A program made the position numbers and the translations under genes. The notes beneath the pieces were generated by a model. The model ran no database searches. It saw only the letters and a list, made by a program, of their open reading frames with translations, and had not been told where the DNA came from. A DNA stretch of 64,000 bases from Owenia fusiformis (taxonomy: Eukaryota > Annelida > Polychaeta > Sabellida > Oweniidae): positions 38,161,366 through 38,225,365 of the forward strand of contig CAIIXF020000001.1 in NCBI GenBank assembly GCA_903813345.2. The letters are read 5' to 3'. Position 1 is the first letter of the stretch. Every line of letters begins with the position of its first letter. Shown in pieces: positions 36,875 through 49,082 of the stretch.

Positions 36875-38060
36875 CCTGAGTGCACTGTTGTCATGGTTAC
36901 CAGCCTCATTAGTAGTAAATACTGACAGGATCTCAAGTCAATCACCAGGGGCGTGTCCTCATGCTCTGCCTAGATGCCGGCAGCTTGATGTGAGCCCAAA
37001 TTTTCAGCATATATTCATAGAACAAAATATAGGGTATATTTTGAAGTACACCTGTACTTAAGTTTATGTTAAAGACAATACAAAATGCCAAATTTTATTT
37101 GATTTTGAAAGCAATAATGTTATACACCTCGTTTTATCCTGTTGTTATGTTATGACTTTTAATGTACAATGTACATGTAGTTTTGGGGCTAGTGCTATGG
37201 TAGGTTTGTGGTAACGACTGAGCAATTGGTAACCAGAAGTGGTTGCCATGTAATATTTCTGTTCCACCATTCCTTCACAATCAAATCACTTTTATGGTGT
37301 CATATAAGCTTTGACAAATCAGGGATACTGTGTTATTAACTGCGAGCCTGCTTTGTAGGCATACTTATGCCCAACTTGGAGGCAACTAACTATTTGTGTA
37401 CAGTACTGCTAAAATGTGCAATATTACTGGAATGTAATGTATTAATAAGAATTGCTATTTTGTGGAGAATTTTTTTATTTTTCAGAAGGTCAAGCTTTTA
37501 GAGTGGGTTAGATGGTTACATTTATAGCTAATAAGTATTAACTGAAGTACTTACAGTGAAAGTATGTTTTTGTGTCTGTCCCATTTAGGGAACCCTTCAT
37601 ATAAAGGTATATGTATTTGTGTATCATAGGCGAATTCTTTGAGATAAGAAGATTGCTATATGAAGGGGACCTGTGTATATAGCACTGCACTCATGCACCA
37701 TTCATGTACCATAGACCCATATTGTTTTTAATTTTACCAGGTGTTAATAGGTGTTTGATTGTTTAGTTATCTCCATGGCAATCAAAGCCAGGTGATGTAT
37801 ATTATAATATGCTGTTAACAATCATTTTAAATGCATTGTCTCATTTGAAAAACCTCACAAATTGTTATTACATTATTCTTTAACTTAAGTATTATGTCTC
37901 CTAACTTATTTTGGGAAATTATACAATTTTAGTCGTATCATTTGAAATATGTTTTTAGATTTTAGAAATAAATTTTGCCAGTTTATGTATCATCAATTCA
38001 TCATAGTGTATATGAAATGTCAATTCAAATTGTATTAAAGAAACATTAAACAGTGTATTT
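36875..38060 (+). other. PCBP 3' UTR (inferred)
   Basis: Follows the TAG at 36872-36874. Possible poly(A) signals are AATAAA at 37967-37972 and ATTAAA at 38034-38039 and 38045-38050, so a 3' end near 38060 is likely. A longer form is possible: ggaaataaaagttttatttt near 40053 is also signal-like. Confidence 0.5.
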
Positions 38061-41000
38061 GGTACTTGATTTTTCAATTTATTATCATTGTCTCAAATTG
38101 TTGGATAAAAGTCATGCATTAAGTCCCTGAGTTACCTCCCTCTTAACATAGTACCTTAAATAGATAGTGAAGGGGGGGGGGTTGACCAGAGACCTGATGC
38201 AGGGCAAGATGAATTAGAACTTATTTACAACAGCAATGGAAGCTTTTGGTATGTGAGGCTAAGTACATGTAATGGGGATCGAAAAAGTGTCAAACATATG
38301 AAGTTATATTTTTATTGCATTTTATAAAGACTTTCTATTGAATGAACTTACTTATCACCAGCAGTGTCATGGAAACGAAGAAAACTTAAAAGTAGATTAC
38401 TTGAGTTATGTAATTATATGTACATTATAGAGTGTAGGACATATAGAGGATAACAAGTCATCTGTTAGTGCCAATCATGAAAATCAGAATTATTATATTC
38501 ATAATAATGATTTTAAATAATTATTGATATATTATTGCGACAATTTGCATGAGTCAATCAACAAGCCACTGTTCATACTCAGTTCTGAATTGAAAAAGTC
38601 CATTGAATTTTGGGTTTTTTCTGTCTTCGATTCTTATTAGAAATTTGAATGAAATGACAGATGAGGGAAGAGTATTACTGTGCCTTCCTGACTGTTTCTT
38701 ATTACTATGTCATGTTTTTTCGTCGCTGTGTTTTCCAACAAAGCAATGTATACAAAATGATTCAAATGCACATTAAGGTTGACAATGTTTGTCTTGAAAG
38801 CTTTATATGGATTTATTTGATTCAGAACTGAGTTGGCACTTTGGTTTTTCAATGTGTGACTAGTCTAAGTAAATGTTAGGCATTTACACTTACCGGTATT
38901 TTATCAGATATACAACCATGAATTTCAAATTATATTTCACAAAATAGAAATATTTATAGAGAATATTCATTGGGAATGTATTTTTACAAATACATTTCAT
39001 ATTCATTGAGAGAAATCTTCATTATGCTGTGCAATAGTGGTAAACAGCATTATTTTATATATTTGCCTGAAAATCTGTGTTATGTTTTGTTAACAAAAAA
39101 CAGACATTTGTACTTTAAAGAGAGTGGGACTTGATAATTATACTCTATACTCATAAACATGGTATATTGTTACAATTGTATGTTATGTTAATTAATACAA
39201 CTTTTGCTAGTAATCGAATAGTGGATATAATATTTTGTGTTTTAAACATACACTTTGTTAAGTGTAGAAGCAGCTATTTTGAGAAACACTTAAAAATATA
39301 TCAAACTCCACTCTCCTTAAAAGGCATCAAAAACATGGTATTTCTAGTAAGCATTTATATTTAATCCATTTGGACAATTTGTGAGACATGAATGCCAAAC
39401 TTGCCAATCTCAAGCGAGACCACAAAAATTGTCAGTCTTGCATGAGATTCCGTTCCTTGTATAAATTCAGTCTTCGACCATGTGACTCTCTTGTATTCAA
39501 ATCCAGTTTTATCACTGTAGTTATCATTATCAGTGATTATCATTATCAAATATCATAAAGCTTTCAAACAGATTGTTTTTTGTATGTCAAGATTAACCTT
39601 AAAGAAAACATTTGTGTAACTAGACGTTAGAGGTAAATTTTACAAATTAAACACATGATATTAACGGATGAATGATATTTAAAGATTAAATGATGTTTTA
39701 ATAATCCTGGATTTGTGTACCAGAGATCACAAATTCGGGCTTCCGCTGGGAACCTCATAGTGTTTGCCACAAGTTGTCCAGTTTTGAATTGACCCCCATG
39801 TGCTTCTATTAAGCAATGTTGAACTGTAGATATTGTAAATAAAAAAAATGTACATGATTTGTACAATGATAAGTGCAAGATTTTAACAGTAAATCTAATA
39901 TATGCTAGCATAGAATATTAAGTTGACTAAGAGTACAGTACAATTACTGCTGGCAAAACTGTTTGCATGGTTTAATTTGAAATGTTTAAAGTTACTTTTT
40001 GCCGAAAGTAAATGATTCTAGTCTTTGCATTAGGCACGTGAAAGTAGATTATGGAAATAAAAGTTTTATTTTAGTCAGAGCTAGGTATACCAAATTATTA
40101 TTTGTTTGACTTTGTTTACAAAAACTGTTACCATGGTTACATTGGCTTTTCTGTTGCCACGACTACATTGACTAACACTTGCCATGGTGAGATATTGGCT
40201 TACAGGGACTGGTTGATTGTACAAGGGTGGAAAACATTGGTGGTAATTTAATGCCTGTTTAATCACTGATTAGCATTAATTTAAATCTGAACTCCATACT
40301 GCTAAATAACTACAAAAGGTTATGAATTTTATTTTAGTAAAACCTATGAAATATATATGGATTTTTAATGATTGATTTACAGTTATTCCAATTTTTGTAA
40401 ATATTTCCATATCTTTTAAACTGTTTTGTGATTTTACTCATTTGAATGCGCATCCAATAAGGCATGCTAGCATTCAAAAAGGCTTACTTCACCAATGCGT
40501 TTCAACCATGTATTTTACTTATTCGGGGAGTAACAGGGTATACATGTAAATACAAAATAGATGAAGAAAAGGTAAATATATTCTGTCTCTAAACCTGCAA
40601 TTATCAACAATAAAAATGATAAACATATTTAACTGTTTTGTTGTATTATCCGAGTACAATGTATAGCATCGAGATAAAATAAAACCTGGAAGGTGGAACA
40701 CCTCCTTAAATTGAACACATTGCCCATTTATATGAAATATAAAATGAACCTCCGTGAGTGGAACACCACTCGGTGGAAAACTGTTTTGAGGAACCACTTA
40801 CAAGATGAAGAACAGGTTTCAAACTTCAAATCTCCAAATTAATCAGATCAGTTTTGTCACATCTGTAATCAGTTTTGTCACATCTGTTCTGTCAGAATCT
40901 CCAATTGTGAATATCCTTTTTTTAATGTGGATATCTTTTGATGTTAAGAGGCAACAATTGCAAACAATTAAATAGTTCATGGTGTCCTGAAAGTATATGA

Positions 41001-41437
41001 CTCCCCTAGGCAGACAATTTACCAATCTCCGTGGTATGTATCATACATCATTTTAAAGCTTATCCAAAGTTGCATTGATTTACCAAGTATCATGGTTCAA
41101 CTCACAAATGGGAGAGTTACAGGCATTTCAAAATTTAGTGATTGGCCAAAATTAAAGTTCAGTTAACTGAGACTGGCAAAACACAAAATTCAATACTTAA
41201 TGATGAATAATAGGGATCTTATGCTACAGTAAACATTTTTTGGGTCATCCTAGTCATGACATTTGGCTTATTAATGTTACTTTGAATTTTCATCAAAGAG
41301 GGGGGTAGTGGTGAGGCACACCTACTGTGGGTATATCTGCCTATGAGGGGTCCCATACTTTTGGGACACCATGTATGTAGGTAAAATACACAAATGTGTA
41401 TTTGAAAACTAGACAACAGCAACGCCAAGACATGGCA
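38061..41437. other. Spacer between PCBP and GOSR2, no gene seen
   Basis: A+T-rich convergent intergenic space. It includes a short 21-bp direct repeat (atcagttttgtcacatctg at 40847 and 40868) and a G8 run near 38173. Open frames here show no recognisable motif. Confidence 0.5.
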
Positions 41438-41952
41438 AATCCCATCAAACTTTTCAAGTTACTGCGAAAATCGTGTGTAACGCCCACCATTTTCCAACAT
41501 GGCTGCCATGTGTTTCTGAAATATCTACATTTTGACCTATATTAGTGTCTTATCAAACTTTTTACCTTGAAAACATATAAATATTACAGTTTTAAATACA
41601 TTTTGTATTATCGCTAAAAAGATAAATGACACAAGTAAAATGTGATTCCTAAATATCTACATTTCTACCTTTATTAATGTCTTATTAAACTTTTTTATCT
41701 TAAAAACGTATAAATATTATAGTTTTTCAATTGTACCTAAATTACTGTTAAGTCGGCACCAAAATAGCCACCACTTTATATCAAACGGCCATTTTGAAAA
41801 TCGACTTTTGAGCAGGACTTCTATTGTCATTTGGGCACATGTGTATAAAATATGAACAAAATCGGGCCGGCGGTATTTGAGTTATCACCCGGACAGACGT
41901 ATGGATGGACAGAGGCATTCTCTATATCCCTCCAAATTTTGTTTGATGGGAT
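41438..41952. mobile_element. Putative non-autonomous inverted-repeat element
   Basis: The left end contains atcccatcaaac and the right end gtttgatgggat, a perfect 12-bp inverted pair about 515 bp apart. Inside, two diverged direct copies of about 80 bp (from 41522 and from 41653, both with atctacatt, tattaa/gtgtctta and tataaatatta) lie 131 bp apart. The right half carries ggcggtatttgagttatc and gacagacgtatggatggac, wording I associate with widespread invertebrate repeats. No target duplication identified. Confidence 0.5.
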
Positions 41953-43221
41953 AAAAAGCTCTTTATTATCTTTAACTCCCTGTAAAATGGTCAATATCTC
42001 AGGTGCAAGTAGCTAGTTACCAGTTTCACCACCAGGTGGCTCATTCGGGTCAGATAGCATGACAGGTATACGAGAAAGTTCCCTTGAACTTAAATATTCA
42101 GTTTTAGTGGTTCAAATTTCATATCATCCTTAGGTATCTAATAGATATATGTAAATTAAAACATGTCCAGTAAAAGAAAGTATTATCTGTCCAATAAAGA
42201 AGATATTTCACTTTTTGTGATTTTATAACATGGGATCTATGGGGAATCGACCTGAACTAGAGGTCACATTTTCAAAAAAAAATTTTTAAAGTTGAAACCA
42301 TGTTTCTAGAAGTACTTTAATTTACATGTAGATTTCAAATATGACATCACTTTGACTGAATTCTGAATATTTAACGACGTAAATTAAGATTATTTCTACT
42401 CATATCAAGTCTATTCAACATATTCGATGTAGAAGATTGATAAAATAAAGATCAATAGACTTGAGAACTGCCAAAAGATGGTATAAAATTCAGAGAATTC
42501 CAACAAGTTGTACAATGTATTGTATGTAATAAATAATGTGACAAGTCCATTTTCTCGGTATTTAACAAAGATATATACAATATCATATATTAACACAATG
42601 TTCATTATAAGTACATACATACATAACATCAAACAAACCTTTATAGTTTTTATTCTTCTTTATTGTTTTTAAAATATATTTCATAAATTATACATTCATA
42701 ACTTCATCTGAAACAGTAACTATCGGTGCTTACTGACAGATAATTATGAGACACAAATGAACACTGACTTAACTGCTAAATACATACAATGATTACTTTT
42801 TTACTACATAATGAACAATTATTGCAATTCCTCACCCTCGGTATACTTATGAGCTTGAGATAGTGGATTTGTTTGGCACATTGGAGCTGAACTAGTTTGG
42901 TATAACATTACAATCAATTTTGAAATCAAATGTCCAACTCTGTATATCACATATGTCCAGCTATTTGGAGGGGGGGGGGTATCGAAAACAATACATTCTA
43001 CAAAATAGTACAGTGTGAGACTCACAATACTTGATTTTCAAACATCTGGTAGGTTTAAAATTCAAACTATCACTTTTGCAGAATGTATTGGTTTCAGTAC
43101 CCCCCAAATAGTTGGAAATGCATGTACATGTACATATAAGGTGTGTTCTTGAGAAGTAATAAATCTGGTCCAGATTGAAACTGCTGTAGAATATCAGATT
43201 TTGGAACATCAATATATAGGG
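41953..43221. other. Spacer, no gene seen
   Basis: A+T-rich, with a 10-base G run near 42970. Two minus-strand AATAAA signals (42649-42654 and 42659-42664) could end a long GOSR2 3' UTR. Confidence 0.4.
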
Positions 43222-43362
43222 GTTATGCACTGGGAGGTTTTGGATAGAGAGAATATCCCGAGGGATATACAATATATCTTCCCGAGGGACCGAAGGGACC
43301 AAGGGAAGATGTATTGTATATCCCAAGGGATATTTCCTGTATCCAAACCGACAGTGCATAAC
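43222..43362. repeat. 141-bp imperfect hairpin
   Basis: Arms pair from gttatgcactg (43222) to cagtgcataac (ending 43362). Further pairs are ggttttggata with tatccaaacc, aatatccc with gggatatt, and gggatatacaatatatcttccc with its near complement. The loop is about gagggaccgaagggacca. A folded transcript would be a long, nearly complete stem. It is probably part of an inverted-repeat transposon. Confidence 0.85.
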
Positions 43363-43365
43363 TGT

Positions 43366-43647
43366 TGTATTCCATACATATAAATTTTTTTTCACATTAT
43401 TTGCATAATTTTTTTTCTAATTTTTTTTTTCAAAATTTTTTAAACATAATTTTTTCCACAATTTTTTCAAATTTTTATTTTCAAATTTTTTCCCAAATTT
43501 ATTTTTCAAATTTTTTTTTTTGAGCGGGACATACGATTTATATGTCCCGGAGCTCCGTTGGAGCGGGACATACGAAAAATATTTGCCCGGATATAGAATA
43601 TATTCCCGGTTGATATGTCCCTGAAACCTCATCAGGTATGGAATACA
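43366..43647. repeat. T-rich tract and second inverted repeat of the same composite element
   Basis: Perfect inverted 12-mers tgtattccatac (43366-43377) and gtatggaataca (43636-43647) bound it. Inside are about 140 bp of T-runs interrupted by caaa (43385-43520), then gggacata/tatgtccc pairing around 43526-43548 and related gggacatac and gatatgtccc motifs. Together with the neighbouring hairpin it looks like one composite fold-back element. Confidence 0.7.
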
Positions 43648-44729
43648 TTGTTCTACAGCCCTCAATGCCAGCAAAAAATAAAGGTTCATCCCTCCACGCA
43701 CATTCACATTTAATCAAAACATTCCCATTTTAACAGTTTTTATTAATATGTTTAGAGGAATTATATAAGTATTTCCTTCATATCCACTTCTACTCAAGTA
43801 TATGAGAGGTACCATGTGAAACAATATGGGTGAGCAATGAACTTGAAAAACATCTGAAACTCTGAAACCCATATTGTTAATGTGGGTGCACTCTTATCAA
43901 TCACGTAATTTAGTACCCAGTGATTGTAATGGAAGGCAAAATCACATCCCTTAGGCATGTTAGGCCCAAATATAATTCATTTGAGACTTTCTTTCAAATA
44001 TTTTTGGGGGCCCCCTCATCAAGTCTACCAGATCAATCACATCTCCTTTATTGTTTTCAATCTAAATAGAAGAATATATATTCTTTTCTTAAACAATATC
44101 TCATTATGCTGATTTATAAATAGGATAATTGAACAAAGTAAACAATTCCTAATGTACATTTTTACTTGACATACAATACTTTAACTTCTTCAGGATCCAA
44201 GATAAGATTTACTTAAAATTCCAACTTTCAATTTTCTCATATGTCTATGTTATTAGGTCAATCATTTCACAGTAAGGCATGTCTGTGCAAACTGGGCACA
44301 ACAAGCGTTATGTCGATGATGCTATGACAACACAAACAATGCAACAAAAACAAGACATTGTCATGATGAAATGTTACCACTTGATAAGTTATTGCATGTA
44401 CTTCCTAAATAATATAAAATCTGTTACAGACTTAGATTACTGTCAATTTTGAACTGCCAATTTTGCAATCCATCATTAAATGATACTTCTCAACGGTACC
44501 CAGATTTTCAAATCTATTGAGTAACAAGGCATTAACATACAAAATGTCATCATCTGCCATTTGTTACAGACGCCAAACTCCGAGCTGCCGTCACAAAAAA
44601 TGGACTATAACATAAAAAGTGACTGCCTGTTGACAATGAGGAAACACATGTCTCAAATGCATACTGTGAATGAACTCAAATAGAATGTTAGATTAGACTG
44701 AAGGATACAAAATCTATGGAAAAATAATA
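43648..44729 (-). other. GOSR2 3' UTR or downstream spacer
   Basis: Directly downstream of the GOSR2 stop on the minus strand. A minus-strand AATAAA lies at 44047-44052, about 680 nt past the stop, and is the best nearby poly(A) signal. No other gene seen. Confidence 0.45.
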
Positions 44730-47674
44730 CTATGAGAAATACTTCCAGATTAAGAACATTATAATACAGGTAAAAATCATGCCTCCATATAAAATAAATC
44801 GATCTACATAGGCTCTTTTTTCAATCATTCGCATTACAGTGTTACTCAAACCAAGCGTATTAGCTACATCGAGAATCTTCTTATGTGCTCCTTTAAGTGT
44901 AGATCTCTGATCCCGTAAGCTGGATATAACATTTGAGCCAGTGTCTAACATTTCGTCCATACCCCTGTGTGCACTATGGAGACGTGTGTTATGTTGTAAA
45001 TCATGGTCCATTTGTATAGCTGTGGCCTGATCAGCATCATTGGTTGTAAATCTATGGGATAATAGAGCTTCTCTCTCACGCTCCTCTTCTTCACGCTGAT
45101 ACCTGCAAGTTTTATAAATGTTAACAAGGCATTAATATGACTAAACATCACCTCCTGATTGGAATTACAAAAGTGTAACAATTTGTTGATGTTGACACCA
45201 ATAACCAAACATCAATTACAAAAAAACTGTGGCTAAGGTATTCACATAATGAGATGAAGCCAAACCTAGTGAAATATCTCAATTTTATGACTGATTTCCT
45301 GTAATTCTCAACCATGTCAACTGTGTGGAGATATAATCAGGTAGATCATGCCATCTGTTTTAGTAAAAATTATAATATTACTGGCCAAAAAGAATTTTCA
45401 AAATCGTCTACCAATTTTGTCTTGCTACCTACTGTTGCAAATAAAAATAAAAATATCATGAATCAAGCCAATATACTCAAGCAAAGGTTTTTCATAAATG
45501 TCTTTAGTTAAAGACCTTTTGCTTGTCAATTGGCAGCCCAGCAGTTTTCAAATTTTAAATTAAGTAGCAGTAGCACCTGTTTTTATGGGGGGAAGGGAGA
45601 TCATGGACAATGGCATGAGCATACACAATTGCATATACAGGGTTCCACCTGTGTTTTGATTAACATTTCACATATTAAACCCCTATCATTTATTTCAAGT
45701 TAATTAAACTGAAACTACTTGTCCATTTAAGTTTATTGATGCTTTGTAGATCCATTTCTTTTTTCCATTCAATATATTGTCAAGGCAATTAGAATAAAAA
45801 TGTTCTTCATAAAGGTCAATGTTTCAAAAAATTGCTGCTGATATTATGTACTAGTATTCACCATTTTTAAAAGGCTCTTTAAATGAGACAGAAAAATTCA
45901 GAATGTTAAGTCAAATCAAATTCCCACCTTTTGTGTTGTAAATTTCTTACAGCTGCTTGCAGGTGCTGGCAGTCATATTTCAGTTGATCAACTCTAAGTT
46001 TGGCATTAGCTCTTCTTGTTGGAGGCTCCTTATTTACAAGTGATTCTAACCTCTCACAGTTACTAACAATTGCATCAATACGAGCCTGTACTTCATTTTC
46101 CACTATATGGATGTCATCTCCTTAAAAATAATACTTAAAAATAAACTACACTGACTGCCATTTACAATATTTATACAATATTTATGTATATTAGTTTGTG
46201 GTAGGTTCTAAAATGTTCTGATTGTTAGATAAAACATAAGTCTGAATCAATTCATTAATGTCAACCATAACATGAGCCAACTATTATTCTTGAGAAAATA
46301 CCAGAGGAGAATATGGTCCAATTGGAATTCCATTCAAACAATAGTCATGATCCAACTAGCTAAAGATACCAATACCATAGACCCGGACCATAGACGTCTG
46401 ATGGGGTAGTACATTGGGTGCGACTGCCCCTCCCTTTTTGAGCTGATTTCTAGATGCTTTACCCCAGGGATTTTGCATGGTGCTGAGAAACTTCAGAGGA
46501 AAGAACTGTGTGCTCTGGTGAAAGAGGTGGAGAAACAAACCAATTGAAACCTACTATGATGGTGGCTGCTACTTTTTTTTATATAGACATACCCCCCTGG
46601 ATTCTTGACTACATCATGATCATGTAGTCTGAAATTTTTGGAATGAAAATAGTCTCTAGTCAGTCTAGTCAGAGACATATAATAACAATTCATGCCTCTG
46701 GTCTGTCGGATACAGACTACTTCTTGTTGCGTGTTAAAAAAGGCAAGAACTTAACTTCGACATATAAGTGTTACCTGATGAATGGGACCCTCACGTGCCT
46801 TCGAAATGGTAGTAAACAAACTCCAATGTAACTTTAAGAATTAGAGGGTTTTCTTTTGCACCATTGCACCCCCCAGATTTAAATCATAATCAAAACAATT
46901 CAGGTACCAACTATTGAAAATAGAGTAAGATTGATTTGTCATATTATAAATTGGCTTTCTAATGATATTTAACTTAATATGTCATATATTCATATTTTTT
47001 TCGTTTTTTGGGTACCCAGCTTTTTCTACAGGGTACCAGGTACCAAGTTTGAACCCAGCATGGAGGATTTACTACCCGGTACCCGGTATTTTCTACAAAT
47101 CCATTTGTCTGATGCTCGGATGTTCGCATTTTATTTAGCTCTCGTAGAAATGAACGAACAAACATTCCATTTTCACACATGTTCGATAATATAACGTATC
47201 ATTCATAACTTCCGGAAATGACAAGCCAGTCGGAAAATTTTGGGGAATTTTTTCAGTTCGTTTACATTTCTTGTATAACTGTACTTATTGTTGATCGGAC
47301 GGAAAGATAAGCTGATGTAGTTACATTGGAGTTCGTTTACTACCATTAGGAAGGCAGGTGAGGGTCCCATTCATCAGGTAACACTTATATGTCAAAGTTA
47401 AGTTCTTGCTTTTTTTAACATGTAACCAGGAGTACCATCAATTCAACCCCTTGGGGAAAAATCATGGGATACCATTGAATACTTCGATGTTCAAGTGTGG
47501 CCTAGCTTGGGATCTGTATGTGTTGCTATGGGAAAGTATCCATCATTTCCGTAACAGTCAATTATACAAGAAGTGAATATAAAACAAAAAATTACCTTTG
47601 GCCCTCTCCAATCTCCCAAGTCCATTTTGAACATCATGGACCATACGGTTTGTTTGATGGTAAAGTGCTTCCAT
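44730..47674 (-). CDS. GOSR2: GOSR2 / membrin, Golgi Qb-SNARE
   Basis: ER-Golgi and intra-Golgi vesicle-fusion SNARE. Coding exons on the minus strand: 47674-47596 (ATG at 47674), 46120-45928 and 45102-44730, with AG/GT borders and phases 1 and 2. They sum to 645 nt or 214 aa; human GOSR2 is 212 aa. The N-terminal helical region contains [10 protein letters not shown] and [19 protein letters not shown], matching membrin. The SNARE helix (about 120-185) has the zero-layer glutamine in [10 protein letters not shown], followed by [18 protein letters not shown] and IEKRAY. A single C-terminal transmembrane segment (about 193-213, [20 protein letters not shown]) leaves almost no lumenal tail. FTTND before the SNARE motif is also conserved. 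Intron 1 holds a fold-back element. The gene is intact, and family assignment is secure. Confidence 0.96.
46732..47420. mobile_element. 689-bp fold-back element in GOSR2 intron 1
   Basis: Long terminal inverted repeats of about 102 bp (46732-46833 and 47319-47420) are about 90% identical. They share tgttaaaaaa at the tips, gcaagaacttaact, cgacatataagtgttacctg (one mismatch) and atgaatgggaccctcac. The 485-bp centre is unrelated to the arms; it contains several ggtacc/ggtacccggta motifs and no open frame of note. No clear target duplication. Confidence 0.85.
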
Positions 47675-47819
47675 TCTTTACCTATTCGTTAATGTAACTG
47701 TTTTGTTGGATTAAGAATATGTACTCTATCTAAAATTCTAATGCAATTGCATGATTTCGATCTAGAACAGATGGTTTTCGGTAAAATGTACAACGAATTT
47801 TGAAATTCTTACGTGTCTT

Positions 47820-47870
47820 TGTAAACCGGAAGCTCTAATTGACCTTGACCCCGAGATTTCTACTTCCGTG
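47820..47870 (-). promoter_or_regulatory. Likely GOSR2 promoter with two ETS-type sites
   Basis: CCGGAAG at 47826-47832 and its reverse-type ACTTCCG at 47862-47868 lie 150-195 bp upstream of the GOSR2 ATG. Paired ETS core sites are common in TATA-less housekeeping promoters. No TATA box is evident. The upstream spacer could also serve transcription to the right. Confidence 0.4.
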
Positions 47871-48117
47871 TTTTGAAAGAGAGACACATTATTGATAAAA
47901 AACTAAGTGTTGACATTGGCAACTGATTATTGATATTCTATTGCATTATGAAGGTAATTGTATGATAATTTTTGTATATTCCTGTCATTGCATTTTACCC
48001 TGGAAACTAGAAAGCAGGTAAGCAATGTATTGTCTTATTTACTCGAGTCTCTAACCAAGGAGGAATATGGTAATGTCTTAGTATCATAATCTATCTGAAT
48101 TGAAAATAAATTCATAT

Positions 48118-48447
48118 CACTGGCGGATAAGGGGGGGGGGCCAGGGGCCCGGGCCCCCCCCCCCTTGGGTGGGCCCAGAAAAAAAAAATTGGGCCCAAAA
48201 AAATTTTTGGACCAAACAAGGCCTTCAGGCCCCAAAAAGTGGGCCTTTTTGGTCATTACTGGGCCTTTTAAGGCCTTATTTGTTAATTTCAGGCCAAATT
48301 TTGAAGAAAATGGGCCTCAAAATTTCAAAATTTGGGCCCACTTTTGGATTTTAGGGGCCCAAAATTTTTTTCCGCGCAAGCGCAGACGTTTTTTCTCTGA
48401 CCTGAAATTTGGCCCCCCCCCCTTGTTGGTTCCTGGATCCGCCCCTG
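48118..48447. mobile_element. 330-bp non-autonomous hAT5-like element
   Basis: Termini CACTGGCGGATAAGGG on the left and, reversed on the right, CAGGGGCGGATCCAGG form an imperfect TIR. A 5-bp direct repeat catat flanks it (48113-48117 and 48448-48452). The interior is built of gggccc and ggcctt palindromes with long C and G runs near both ends. The long frame through it (48165-48698) is a composition artefact. The same termini occur in the 44-bp element at 8655-8698. Confidence 0.8.
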
Positions 48448-48529
48448 CATATGATAGTGTACATTCAAATTTTACATGTAAAACGTTTTATATCAGAGGC
48501 ATCGGAACAGATAGAATTACTATGCAGTA

Positions 48530-48834
48530 CAAGGAGGATTGGCTCCCAGAGTGCACCACCGATATTCTGTCCCATATATGGGTATGTCGTAATACAAAAT
48601 TCGAATTCAAACAGCCGCCATTTTGTTCACTTCAACATTTAAATCGTGAATTTTGGTCTTATTTCCAAACGAAAAATTCCAAAACTCACAAGAAATGATC
48701 GAGATATTGGTTCGAATCTTTTGAACTGTTTATTTTGAATTTATAGTCGGTTTTAATTTCAGAAAATAACGACATTTCGACGTTTTCATTGTTGGAAAAT
48801 ATCGAGTTTCGATCCTGGGAGCCAATCCTCCTTG
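48530..48834. mobile_element. 305-bp MITE with perfect 20-bp TIR and 9-bp target duplication
   Basis: Ends are caaggaggattggctcccag and its exact complement. They are flanked by tatgcagta at 48521-48529 and 48835-48843, a 9-bp duplication. Nine-base duplications are typical of Mutator-like elements, but the CAAGG terminus is not diagnostic, so the superfamily is open. A second, older copy in reverse orientation lies at 24350-24630. No coding capacity. Confidence 0.92.
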
Positions 48835-49082
48835 TATGCAGTAGGTAAATAATATTATTCACTTCGTATAGAGAGTGGGGGGCTATCTCAGATCTACATG
48901 TATATCTGTTCCGATCTGTGATATACAGAATATACACATGATTTGTATATGTATGTTGAGACCCCGTGCAAATGCATTGTATTTTACTTTGCAGATAGAG
49001 ATACAGTTGACTAATATACAGAATGAGGTCCAATTTACTACATTGTATGTTAAACATTTGAGCAGACTTAGACTTACTTGAA

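Noticed and set aside
39700-39800. Possible tRNA-like segment (ttcgggcttccgctgggaac)
   Set aside because: No acceptor or anticodon stems could be paired; no tRNA was found anywhere in the window by eye.
40660-40800. Possible second pogo-type MITE (gtggaacacctcc, gagtggaacaccactc)
   Set aside because: The interior resembles pogo MITEs, but no terminal inverted repeat could be matched.
42961-43395. 144-codon minus-strand open frame
   Set aside because: It crosses the composite hairpin element; its IPRD-type repeats come from the inverted DNA repeats, with no known domain.
48165-48698. 177-codon plus-strand open frame
   Set aside because: It runs through the GGGCCC-rich transposon at 48118-48447 and into the next element; the product is low-complexity and reflects repeat composition.
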